From the NCBI RefSeq assembly GCF_018403185.1, contig NZ_BOSE01000001.1:496001-560000 (forward strand): a DNA stretch of 64,000 bases. The letters run 5' to 3'. A model generated the notes under the pieces. That model worked only from the letters and a program-made list of their open reading frames with translations, ran no database searches and was not told the DNA's origin. The position numbers were made by a program, and so were the translations under genes. Origin of the DNA: Paenibacillus montaniterrae (GTDB taxonomy: Bacteria > Bacillota > Bacilli > Paenibacillales > Paenibacillaceae). Shown here in pieces: positions 33,809 to 41,944 of the stretch (position 1 is the first letter of the stretch; every line of letters begins with the position of its first letter).

Positions 33809-34534
33809 TTAAAGCAGGTTTTTTTCTCTTTCTGTTAACCTCCGCCCATACACATCCAACACCAGCTCGCCGCCGTTCAAGCCGAGAATCCGATCAGCAA
33901 AGCGTTCCGCCCAATCTCCCTGATGTAAAACCGAGATTACGATAATCCCCTGCTCCTTGCACAATCTTTTAAGCTCGCCCAGCACGATATCTGCATTATG
34001 AGGGTCAAGTCCTGCTACCGGCTCGTCGGCTACGATAACCTTAGCGCCATGCACCAGCGCGCGAGCAATCGCAATTCTTTGCTGCTCCCCACCCGACAGA
34101 TGTCTTGCCTTCATTTTTGCTTTGTCCAGCAGTCCGCGCTTTTCAATCATATCCATCGCGCCCATATAATCGTCGCTGCGCACCATGCCTGTCCAACGTC
34201 TCCATGCCGGCGTTTGCCCTACCGCTCCGATAATAACATTTTTCAAGGCAGTTTTGTCAGGAAAAAGAAACGGCTTTTCCTCCAAGTATGCAACTTCCTT
34301 TTTGACCTGCATTTTTGCGCGAATGCCGCCCTCAAACACATTTTTTCCGTTAAAAATATACTTGCCAGACGTCCAGTTTTCTTGCAAAGCTAAACATTTA
34401 AGCAAGGTCGACTTCCCACTTCCACTAGCACCCTTCACAGCTATAAAATCGCCTTCATATGCATCAAACGTAATATTTTTAAGCAGCTTCGGTCCACCAG
34501 GTATTGTTTTCGTAAGATTTTGTATCCGTAACAT
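33809..34534 (-). CDS. Orphan ABC transporter ATPase (PhnC/LolD-like)
   Basis: 241 residues: Walker A GASGSGKST near residue 36, signature LSGGEQQRIAIARAL near 145, Walker B VIVADEPVAGLD near 168, and the H-loop VLHQGD near 202. The overall shape resembles ATPases of phosphonate or lipoprotein exporters. No permease or binding protein lies beside it, so its partners must be elsewhere. AAAGGATG lies before the ATG. Its 5' end faces the SOS-box promoter region, 72 bases away. Confidence 0.83.
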   Translation of the reverse strand: MLRIQNLTKTIPGGPKLLKNITFDAYEGDFIAVKGASGSGKSTLLKCLALQENWTSGKYIFNGKNVFEGGIRAKMQVKKEVAYLEEKPFLFPDKTALKNVIIGAVGQTPAWRRWTGMVRSDDYMGAMDMIEKRGLLDKAKMKARHLSGGEQQRIAIARALVHGAKVIVADEPVAGLDPHNADIVLGELKRLCKEQGIIVISVLHQGDWAERFADRILGLNGGELVLDVYGRRLTEREKNLL

Positions 34535-34598
34535 ATCGTCATCCTTTCCGTAAATGCAAACGCTTCTATTAAATTAGTTTACGATAAATAATCCCCTC

Positions 34599-34627
34599 TT
34601 TCCATACGAACAAATGTTTGCTATAAT
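34599..34627 (+). promoter_or_regulatory. Promoter of the small SOS-type gene
   Basis: TTTCCA and TATAAT separated by 17 bases. The spacer is filled by SOS box 1, so a bound repressor would block RNA polymerase. Confidence 0.6.
34607..34620. promoter_or_regulatory. LexA (SOS) box 1
   Basis: CGAACAAATGTTTG fits the Bacillus LexA/DinR consensus CGAACRNRYGTTYG at every position. Confidence 0.75.
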
Positions 34628-34633
34628 AGTTTC

Positions 34634-34647
34634 AGAACATACGTTCT
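34634..34647. promoter_or_regulatory. LexA (SOS) box 2
   Basis: AGAACATACGTTCT keeps the GAAC-RNRY-GTTC core of the LexA consensus and lies just downstream of the -10 box, 27 bases from box 1. Confidence 0.65.
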
Positions 34648-34685
34648 GAATAATCATTATTATCGTATAAGGAGGCTTGATCAGC

Positions 34686-34910
34686 ATGAACCATACTTGT
34701 CAGCATTATCGATTTATTGAGAAGGTGCCGCCGAAGCGCGATTTAACCTTTACTTTTTTCAGTGATGGGAGACTTATTATTGAAAATAATGAGACAGGTG
34801 AGCTGATCACCCCTTCCCAATTGCGAAGCGACAGTAAGGAGTTTTATGTTAAGCATCGCATTTCATTTATTAAAAACAGGCTGCAGCAGGCGAAGGAACG
34901 CTTTGCGTAA
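34686..34910 (+). CDS. Small protein of unknown function, likely SOS-controlled
   Basis: 74 residues, not recognised. The N-terminal half looks beta-rich (YRFIEK, LTFTFFSDGRLIIEN) and the C-terminal third is a basic helix (FIKNRLQQAKERFA). One cysteine, no signal peptide or membrane segment. The ATG at 34686 has AAGGAGG nine bases upstream; a TTG at 34677 is too close. Two LexA-type boxes cover its promoter, so expression should follow DNA damage. A role as a damage checkpoint or repair helper is inference only. Confidence 0.75.
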   Translation: MNHTCQHYRFIEKVPPKRDLTFTFFSDGRLIIENNETGELITPSQLRSDSKEFYVKHRISFIKNRLQQAKERFA

Positions 34911-34958
34911 TATTGTTTGACTTTATGCTCTGTTTGGCTTTTTTCCTGCTACTTACAA

Positions 34959-34987
34959 TTGACGGTTTCACTAATATAAGGTAGATT
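34959..34987 (+). promoter_or_regulatory. Candidate promoter of the HAD hydrolase gene
   Basis: TTGACG and TAGATT separated by 17 bases, about 40 bases upstream of the start codon. Confidence 0.45.
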
Positions 34988-35028
34988 GTTCATACAAGAT
35001 GAACACGCATGAATAAGGAGACTTTAAG

Positions 35029-35754
35029 ATGTCGCAGCAAATTTTATTCGATCTTGATGATACATTAATCTACTGCAATCGTTATTTTTTTCGTGCGATT
35101 GATCGCTTTGCCGAGCAGCTTGCAACCTGGTTTGATGAAGCCAGCATTTCGCTGGAAGAGATAAAAAACAAGCAAGCGAGCATCGATGCGGATATGATTT
35201 CGCAGACCGGCTTCAAGAGCGAGCACTTTCCACATTCCTTTCTGGAAACGTATCGTTATTACTGCGAGCTGCTTGGTCGCTCGCAATGTCCCCAGGAAAA
35301 GGACTGGCTGTGGCAGGTCGGCATTGAGGTGTACGAGCACGAGACAGAGCCATATCCGCATATGGAGGAAACGCTGGAGCAGTTGAAGCATCAAGGACAT
35401 GAGCTTCATCTGTACACGGGAGGCGAGCCGAAAATCCAACTGCGCAAGGTTGAAGATATGGGACTTGCCAAATATTTTGATGATCGCATTTATATACGCC
35501 AAATGAAAAATATTGCAGCGTTGGACGAGCTGCTTGACATACAAGCATTTGAGCGGCAGCGCACCTGGATGATCGGCAATTCGATCCGCAACGATATCGT
35601 CCCAGCACTTCATGCTGGAATACATGCGATCCACGTGGAGCGTCCAGATGAATGGTGCTACAACATCATTGACGTAAACGTTCAGCCAAAAGGCCAATTT
35701 CTGGCTGTAAAGTCGCTGCATCAAATTCCTCCCGCCCTGGCACGCACCATTTAA
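35029..35754 (+). CDS. HAD-superfamily hydrolase
   Basis: 241-residue phosphatase-like protein. Motif 1 FDLDDTLIYC near residue 7 provides the catalytic aspartates; motif 2 is HLYTGGEP near residue 126; motif 4 lies in WMIGNSIRNDIVPALHAG near 183. A helical cap fills residues 20-100. The substrate, a small phosphate ester or nucleotide, is unknown. It has its own promoter and terminator. Confidence 0.85.
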   Translation: MSQQILFDLDDTLIYCNRYFFRAIDRFAEQLATWFDEASISLEEIKNKQASIDADMISQTGFKSEHFPHSFLETYRYYCELLGRSQCPQEKDWLWQVGIEVYEHETEPYPHMEETLEQLKHQGHELHLYTGGEPKIQLRKVEDMGLAKYFDDRIYIRQMKNIAALDELLDIQAFERQRTWMIGNSIRNDIVPALHAGIHAIHVERPDEWCYNIIDVNVQPKGQFLAVKSLHQIPPALARTI

Positions 35755-35821
35755 AAAACTATCCAGCCTTCACCTGCCTGCATTACATCGCATAGGCTCG
35801 AGTGAAGTGGATAGTTTTTTT
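35754..35821. terminator. Bidirectional terminator between the HAD and FGE genes
   Basis: Arms AAAAACTATCCAGCCTTCAC and GTGAAGTGGATAGTTTTTTT, with a run of T on both strands, between converging genes. Confidence 0.85.
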
Positions 35822-35850
35822 GTTTCATTGCTTTTTTTATTGCCTTGCCT

Positions 35851-36834
35851 TTATTGGCTATCATGATTTACATTTAATACCATTCTGAAGCCGCAATGTC
35901 CAGTCGATGAATCAGGAGAATTGGAATTTCGTGCTGCTACACGGTAACGATTGCAATAATCACGATGGCATAAATAGGAGCCGCCGCGCATAGAACGATT
36001 TTTTGTCGGCTCAGACCAGATTGGATTAACATTAGAAGTAAGCTGGTGATAGCGTGGATCAAAATAATCATGACACCATTCCCATACATTTCCCGACATC
36101 TGATATAAACCATATCCATTAGGTTGGAAAGCATGTACGGGCGCAGTACCGATATATCCATCGCTGCCGTGATTTTTAAGCGGAAATTTCCCTTGCCAAA
36201 TATTGCACATATGCTGCTTGTTCGGATGCAGCTCATCACCCCAAGGATAACGTCTTCTTTGCAAACCGCCTCTTGCGGCGTACTCCCATTCTGCTTCTGT
36301 CGGCAATCTTCCGCCCGCCCAGTTGCAATAGGCGACTGCATCGTTCCATGAAATATGTACGACAGGATGCTCGCTGCGATCTTCCCAGCTTGTTCCCGGT
36401 CCTTCCGGACAAGCCCAATATGCACCGTTAACCGCTGTCCACCAATGCAGCCCTCCTGGATTGCCGAGACTATGCTGTTTATTGGGCTCTGAAACAAAAT
36501 CGCTAAATACATACGACCAGCCGAATTGCTCTGCTTCCGTTACATAACCTGTTGCTTCAACAAATTGCGCAAACTGAGCATTCGTTACAGGGTACTTGCT
36601 TATAGCAAAAGCACTAACCGTTACTTGTCGAGCCGGACCTTCACCATCATTGGGAAAACCGTCTTCATCATCCGTTCCCATTATGAAACTGCCTTCGGGA
36701 ATCATTACAAAGTGGTCGGCGTTGACATGCGTCTCGTTGCTCTGCTGAATGCCCTCCGTATTGACAGCGATCGTTTTTTTGACAGCCACCAGTTGTTGCC
36801 GGGCTGCCCCGCAGCATGATTTAATATTTTCCAT
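35851..36834 (-). CDS. Formylglycine-generating enzyme (sulfatase maturation)
   Basis: 327-residue SUMF1-type enzyme that oxidises the active-site cysteine of sulfatases to formylglycine. Key segments are MIPEGSFIMGTDDEDGFPND near residue 45, EHPVVHISWNDAVAYCNWAGG, WEYAARGGL, and the active-site pair Cys289 and Cys294 in SYLCHRDYCNRY followed by NSNSPDSS, which matches true FGE rather than the wider family. No signal peptide, so maturation occurs in the cytoplasm. AAGGAGG lies before the ATG. It is divergent from a response regulator and heads the sulfatase locus. Confidence 0.93.
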   Translation of the reverse strand: MENIKSCCGAARQQLVAVKKTIAVNTEGIQQSNETHVNADHFVMIPEGSFIMGTDDEDGFPNDGEGPARQVTVSAFAISKYPVTNAQFAQFVEATGYVTEAEQFGWSYVFSDFVSEPNKQHSLGNPGGLHWWTAVNGAYWACPEGPGTSWEDRSEHPVVHISWNDAVAYCNWAGGRLPTEAEWEYAARGGLQRRRYPWGDELHPNKQHMCNIWQGKFPLKNHGSDGYIGTAPVHAFQPNGYGLYQMSGNVWEWCHDYFDPRYHQLTSNVNPIWSEPTKNRSMRGGSYLCHRDYCNRYRVAARNSNSPDSSTGHCGFRMVLNVNHDSQ

Positions 36835-36878
36835 CTTGATTTGCCTCCTTCAAAAATAATTATACACCTAATCCTCAC

Positions 36879-36907
36879 TTGACACATAGGAATTATTGGA
36901 TTAAGAT
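36879..36907 (+). promoter_or_regulatory. Candidate promoter of the first response regulator
   Basis: TTGACA and TAAGAT separated by 17 bases. The TTG of the -35 box is also an apparent upstream start codon in frame, which argues against that start. Confidence 0.5.
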
Positions 36908-36947
36908 TTTGAGCAACAAACTGGGAAAGCGAAAGGCGTGTATAGGT

Positions 36948-38405
36948 ATGGAGCAGCAATGCATACTGAAAATTTGTGTTGTCGACGATGAAGCAGCTAC
37001 TCGTAGAAGCATTATTCGAAAGCTTGGTGAAGTCGATCACTCCTGTACGATTTTTAATTTGGGCTACGGCGAGGCAGCCTTGCAGGAACTTTACAAAATT
37101 AAACCTGATGTTGTGCTGCTCGATATTCAAATGCCCGGCATGAATGGATTAGAACTGTTAGAAAAAATAAAACAATCTCACCCATGGATTCAAGTCATTA
37201 TGCTGAGCGGCTTTGAAGAATTTTCATACGCGCGCAGAGCGCTTCAACTAGGCGCATACGATTATTTGCTCAAGCCAGTTGATCGCAAGCAACTTGGAGA
37301 AACGTTATTCAAGCTGAAAATAGAGCTGCAGATGCAGTTTTTGCAGCAGCTACGACCTTATCAGCAGCAGTTGCAGCAGGAGCAAATAACGATTGATGAC
37401 ATCATCTGCTGCCAGTTGAGCTTATGGCATAATGAAGATATCGGCAAACGAATTGTTTGGCATGATGATGAAACCGATCATAAAGTGCATGCGCAACATA
37501 CTCTGCCAAGCGAGCACGAGCAAAGTATGTCGCAACAAACACCAAGAAATCTTACGCTATTTACTTTTCGCATTAATCAAGCTATTGAAGGCTCCGTTGT
37601 TCACGATTATGAAGGAACGTTCAAGCGTGCAGAGCAATGGGTAGATGCGCTTCGCCAGGCTTGGCACAAACGCTTGCAGCAGCAATTTTTCGATATTCGC
37701 TCCAGCTCCGGTATTCGTGAACAGCAAGTACAGCCGACAGCAGCGGCATTGCACTTCCATTCTTATAGGGAGCTTGCAGCCGAAATCACTCAACTGCTCG
37801 AACAAGGGCAAATTTCTGCACTAGAAACGCTGCTGCGGCGATGGCTGGAGCAAATTCAAAGCTTTGAGCTTGCCCGCGTGCAGTATGCATGTGCGGAGCT
37901 GCTGCGGCAAGTCGACAGTTCTCTTGGCAAAGGACAAACAGCCAGCGGCAGCATACCTGAAGCATCACTGCATTATTGGCAGTGCTGGGTGAATCAGCAT
38001 AATCGCTGGAGCTTGCTGCAACACGCTTTGATCAGTCTGCTGCTGGACGTATGCACAGCAATGAAGGAATTGGCAGATTATGAGGCACAAGAGCAACACT
38101 GGCTGGACAAGGCAATTGCGTATATGGTGCAATCAAGCGACATGCAGTTGACGCTTGCTACAGTAGCAAGACATGTAGGCGTGCATCCCGTTACGCTAAG
38201 CCGTATGTTCAAGCAGCAGACCGGCGACAATTTCGTCAATTACTTGACGAAGCTTCGCTTGCAGAAAGCTATGGATATGCTGCAATCTACCAAGTTATCG
38301 ATTAGCGATATCGCTCAAGCAGTAGGCTATACTGACGAGCAGCACTTTCGCACACTGTTCAAAAAGAAATTCGGTCAATCTCCGAGGGAGTTCCGCAAGC
38401 TGTAG
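36948..38405 (+). CDS. Response regulator with AraC-type DNA-binding domain (YesN-like), system 1
   Basis: 485 residues. The receiver domain has phospho-acceptor Asp59 in VVLLDIQMPG and the KPVD lysine near residue 110. A long middle region of about 230 residues carries no recognised domain. The last 100 residues form the AraC-type double helix-turn-helix (HVGVHPVTLSRMFKQQTG and IAQAVGYTDEQHFRTLFKKK). It should activate the neighbouring sulfatase and ABC genes. It converges with its presumed kinase, only 13 bases apart, instead of the usual tandem order. Confidence 0.88.
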   Translation: MEQQCILKICVVDDEAATRRSIIRKLGEVDHSCTIFNLGYGEAALQELYKIKPDVVLLDIQMPGMNGLELLEKIKQSHPWIQVIMLSGFEEFSYARRALQLGAYDYLLKPVDRKQLGETLFKLKIELQMQFLQQLRPYQQQLQQEQITIDDIICCQLSLWHNEDIGKRIVWHDDETDHKVHAQHTLPSEHEQSMSQQTPRNLTLFTFRINQAIEGSVVHDYEGTFKRAEQWVDALRQAWHKRLQQQFFDIRSSSGIREQQVQPTAAALHFHSYRELAAEITQLLEQGQISALETLLRRWLEQIQSFELARVQYACAELLRQVDSSLGKGQTASGSIPEASLHYWQCWVNQHNRWSLLQHALISLLLDVCTAMKELADYEAQEQHWLDKAIAYMVQSSDMQLTLATVARHVGVHPVTLSRMFKQQTGDNFVNYLTKLRLQKAMDMLQSTKLSISDIAQAVGYTDEQHFRTLFKKKFGQSPREFRKL

Positions 38406-38418
38406 AACTCCTTTTTTT

Positions 38419-40212
38419 TCACAGTTTTCCTTGATCTATGCACCAACCTATGCTCGTCCCCTCCCCTTCCTCACTGGAGATTTGTACCTGAAGCGCCTTG
38501 CCGTATGCCAGAAACAATCTGCGAAACACATTATATATTCCTGTATGACGCTCAAAAAAATCATCCTTTGTCATCATGTCGGCAGAAGCCAGCAATTGCA
38601 GCTTTTGCACAAGCTGCTTACTCATCGTCTTACCTGTATTATGAACAGAGAATATCAGCTTCTGTTCCTCTCTCCGTACTGAAATCGTAATCGTAAAAAC
38701 TAGAGCGGATAATTCCATATCAGGCTCCCAGCCATATTTGATCGCATTTTCCACAAATGGCTGAATGCTCAACTTCATGACGTTTTCCTGCAAACAGCGA
38801 GGATCGATCTGCCAATTTGTCTTAATCGTTGTATCATTGCGCCAACTATGCAGCCGCAAGTATTCCTGCACGTAAGCAACTTCTTCAGCGAGCGCAGCAA
38901 AGCCTCGATCGACTCGGGCACTGTATCTTGTCATTTTGGACAGACTTTGAATCATTTGTTCAACCGCTGTGCTATCCCCTCTGCTTGCGTACTCATCGAT
39001 GGTCTCCAACGTATTAAACAAAAAATGCGGATTGATCTGCGCTTGCAGTTGCAACAATTCCCGCTCCTTTTCCTTCAGATGACTGGAAATTACTTCTTGC
39101 TCCAGTTCCTTCATATTGCCAAGCATGCGATTAAATACACGAATCAGATAACTGATCTCATCACGCTGACTGCTTGGCGGCACAGGAATATGAATACCGC
39201 GACTGAGTTGATCCATGCTCGTTTTCAAACGCTGCATCGGACGCCATACCAAATGCATAAGCGGATAGGCAATAATCAAAGCGGCACATAACGTAACAGC
39301 CGTTACAATCAACAAAGCACGGAGCGAGCCGCGAACCCCGCTGTTAAGCTCATCCAGTGAAGCAAGCCACACAAGCTGCCATTGTCCATAACCTAGCGGA
39401 TATGCATACAGCTCGTAACGATTATTATTATGCTTCGTTTGCAGCGTCATGGCGTCCACTTGCCGCCCATTCAGCTTTGCATGCAGCAGCTCAGCCAACG
39501 CTTGCGGCAAATGCAGATCAGACGAAGAGGCAGTTACGAAACTTGCTGTTGCTTGATCATACAGTAGAAGCTGCGAGCTGACCTCGGGTGATGATGCAAT
39601 TAGCTGCCGGATATAATCGGTTTTCAGCTCAATAATGATACCTGCATGATAAGCTCCTGTGCGCAAATTGCGTATCGGAAAAAAATATGAAATGACATCC
39701 TGCTGGTCATTTATCATATAGCTTGCCTGATGGGGAACTGACAGTGACGGTGTTTGCGGCCAACTCTCCATGCTGTAAAACGGGTCTTCCTGAAACCTAT
39801 AGCTGTAATTCAAAAAGAACGCATTCGATTGATAATACACTTTTTCCCACTGATCGAGATAAAGCAAGCCAGTAATCTCCGGATGTGTTTGCAGCAAGTT
39901 TTGCACAAGCGTCTTAAAGCCCGCTGCCCAATATGCTTGAGCAACGTAATCATCGGCGTCAGCTTGAGTAAATTGCTGAAATTCATACGTCACATACAGT
40001 GCATTTAATGATTGATTAATTTCAGTTACATATTCATCCACATCTCTCGCTACTGATGCCAGCAAAGTAGCGGCGGCACGCGAAGACTGACTTGTTTGGG
40101 AAGACATCATAAAATGCTGCGACAACAAGTAAATTGTAACGCTGGGCACGATAGAAATAACAATTAATATAATAAATAATTTATTGCGTAACGAGAGGTT
40201 ACTCCAGCTCAT
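38419..40212 (-). CDS. Membrane sensor histidine kinase (YesM-like), system 1
   Basis: 597 residues. Helix 1 at 12-30, an extracellular sensor domain to about 297, helix 2 at 300-322, HAMP-like region, phospho-acceptor His396 in QINPHFLFNT, and an ATPase domain starting SIQPFVENAIKYGW. The next ATP-binding box reads VHNTGKTM where many kinases have D-N-G-x-G, a divergence worth noting. The partner is presumably the convergent regulator at 36948. The ribosome site GGGGGGA sits within a hairpin (40222-40239). Confidence 0.88.
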   Translation of the reverse strand: MSWSNLSLRNKLFIILIVISIVPSVTIYLLSQHFMMSSQTSQSSRAAATLLASVARDVDEYVTEINQSLNALYVTYEFQQFTQADADDYVAQAYWAAGFKTLVQNLLQTHPEITGLLYLDQWEKVYYQSNAFFLNYSYRFQEDPFYSMESWPQTPSLSVPHQASYMINDQQDVISYFFPIRNLRTGAYHAGIIIELKTDYIRQLIASSPEVSSQLLLYDQATASFVTASSSDLHLPQALAELLHAKLNGRQVDAMTLQTKHNNNRYELYAYPLGYGQWQLVWLASLDELNSGVRGSLRALLIVTAVTLCAALIIAYPLMHLVWRPMQRLKTSMDQLSRGIHIPVPPSSQRDEISYLIRVFNRMLGNMKELEQEVISSHLKEKERELLQLQAQINPHFLFNTLETIDEYASRGDSTAVEQMIQSLSKMTRYSARVDRGFAALAEEVAYVQEYLRLHSWRNDTTIKTNWQIDPRCLQENVMKLSIQPFVENAIKYGWEPDMELSALVFTITISVRREEQKLIFSVHNTGKTMSKQLVQKLQLLASADMMTKDDFFERHTGIYNVFRRLFLAYGKALQVQISSEEGEGTSIGWCIDQGKL

Positions 40213-40221
40213 TATCTATCC

Positions 40222-40239
40222 CCCCTATTAAACTAGGGG
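40222..40239 (-). promoter_or_regulatory. Hairpin covering the ribosome site of kinase 1
   Basis: CCCCTA and TAGGGG arms with a six-base loop. On the minus strand the second arm is part of the GGGGGG ribosome site, so the RNA could hide its own start signal. Confidence 0.45.
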
Positions 40240-40391
40240 CATTATAGCATAAATACAAGTATACTTATAGGAATTATATGAAAATTGTTAAAAGATTCTA
40301 GGTTCAGGTTAAATATCCCCTCTATTTTTTGCGAAGATATTATTACTATACTAGATACATAAATCTTATTATTCCGAGGTGATATGTAGGA

Positions 40392-41915
40392 ATGAGTCAT
40401 TCTAATATGAATTATATCTTTTTCTTTCCCGATGAGCTGCGCGCTGAAAGCCTGGGCTGCTACGGACATCCGCTCGTACAAACTCCCAATCTTGATCGCT
40501 TGGCGCAGCAAGGTGTTCGCTTCGAACAATGTCATGTACAGAATACCGTATGCAGTCCTTCCCGCTGCAGTCTAATGACAGGCTGGTATCCGCATGTAGC
40601 GGGACATCGAACACTGTGGCATCTGCTCAGACCGCATGAGCCGAGCTTATTCCGCTACCTAAAAAAATCGGGCTATCAGCTAAAATGGTACGGAAAAAAT
40701 CATCTATACAACGATGAATACTTGCGTGAAATATTAGGAAACGAGGCAGAAATGGAGCCGCAAGAACAAATTGAAGCGATGATCGGTACATTTGGCAAAC
40801 GCAATCCCTATGCCGAGGACGATCCGCGCTTCTACAGTTTTCTTATGGAGCCAGAGCCGGAACAAGCTCTCGATAGTACGGAAACAGCGGTTTCGATCAA
40901 CAAAGCGATTACTTTTCTGCAATCGGAAGCAGCACGGCAACAACCCTTTATGCTTTACTTACCCACATTGCTGCCGCACGCACCCTATGTAGTGCCTGAG
41001 CCTTACCACAGCATGTATAAAGGAAAAACGCTGCCGCCGCTTAGACCAGCTCAGTTAGAAGGCAAGCCGTCCTATCATTCGTTCATCAGACAATATCGTC
41101 GTTTGCACCATATTGTAGATGATACGCTGGAGCAGGTACAAGCTGTTTATCTTGGCATGATCAGCTATGTCGATTATATGTTTGGACAACTAATAGAGGC
41201 ACTTGAACGAAGCGGACTCGCAGAACACACAACCATTATTGTAGCGTCAGATCATGGAGATTATGCTGGCGATTACGGCTTGGTAGAAAAATGGCCAAAC
41301 GGCTTTGAAGATGTACTGACCAGAGTGCCGCTTATTATTCGCACACCAGGCAATGCCAGCGGGCATGTTGTGCAAGAACAAGTTGAACTGTTTGACATTA
41401 TGGCAACCGTGCTTGATCTGAGCGGCATCGAAGCCGAGCATGATCATTTTGCTCGATCTCTTGTGCCTCAACTACAAGGAGCAAACGGTGATCCTCAACG
41501 CATTGTCTATGCGGAGGGCGGCTACGATAGCCGCGAGCCTCATTGCTTTGAAGGTGATCCTGTGCGCGATGCCTGGTTTGCCAATAATCCGAGCAGCATC
41601 TATTATCCAAAGGCAAGACAGCAGCAGGAACAACCGGCCTCCGTCAGCCGCGGAATAATGGCGCGCACCAATGAATTCAAGCTGATTGAACGCACTGCCG
41701 AACAAAGCGAGCTGTATGATCTCATTCATGATCCGCAGGAGCTGCACAATGTGTATAATGATCCAGCCTATAGAGAAATAAGAGACAAGCTGCGGCTTGA
41801 TGTATTGCAGTGGTATGTGCACACCTCCGATGTTGTGCCGCGTGACAACGATCCGGGCAGATTTCTCAACAAACCTACAGGCGCTGCCCTACAGGATGTA
41901 CCTTACAAAATTTAA
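40392..41915 (+). CDS. Sulfatase 1, cytoplasmic Cys-type
   Basis: 507-residue family S1 (arylsulfatase-type) enzyme. The formylglycine site is Cys54 in NTVCSPSR, the first metal-ligand segment is PDELRAESLGCYG near residue 13, and the second is ASDHGDYAGDYG near 285. There is no signal peptide. It hydrolyses a sulfate ester of an imported molecule, whose identity cannot be told. It begins the plus-strand unit with a solute-binding protein and two permeases; the binding-protein gene follows after 29 bases. The FGE at 35851 would activate it. Confidence 0.92.
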   Translation: MSHSNMNYIFFFPDELRAESLGCYGHPLVQTPNLDRLAQQGVRFEQCHVQNTVCSPSRCSLMTGWYPHVAGHRTLWHLLRPHEPSLFRYLKKSGYQLKWYGKNHLYNDEYLREILGNEAEMEPQEQIEAMIGTFGKRNPYAEDDPRFYSFLMEPEPEQALDSTETAVSINKAITFLQSEAARQQPFMLYLPTLLPHAPYVVPEPYHSMYKGKTLPPLRPAQLEGKPSYHSFIRQYRRLHHIVDDTLEQVQAVYLGMISYVDYMFGQLIEALERSGLAEHTTIIVASDHGDYAGDYGLVEKWPNGFEDVLTRVPLIIRTPGNASGHVVQEQVELFDIMATVLDLSGIEAEHDHFARSLVPQLQGANGDPQRIVYAEGGYDSREPHCFEGDPVRDAWFANNPSSIYYPKARQQQEQPASVSRGIMARTNEFKLIERTAEQSELYDLIHDPQELHNVYNDPAYREIRDKLRLDVLQWYVHTSDVVPRDNDPGRFLNKPTGAALQDVPYKI

Positions 41916-41944
41916 CACTTGTTCATTATTCGGGAGGAATTTTT

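Noticed and set aside
35065..35724. 219-codon frame antisense to the HAD hydrolase
   Set aside because: The plus-strand frame has the HAD motifs and a promoter; the antisense frame has neither.
40213..40391. CcpA (cre) site before sulfatase 1
   Set aside because: No match to the TGNAANCGNTTNCA type consensus was found in this gap or before regulator 2.
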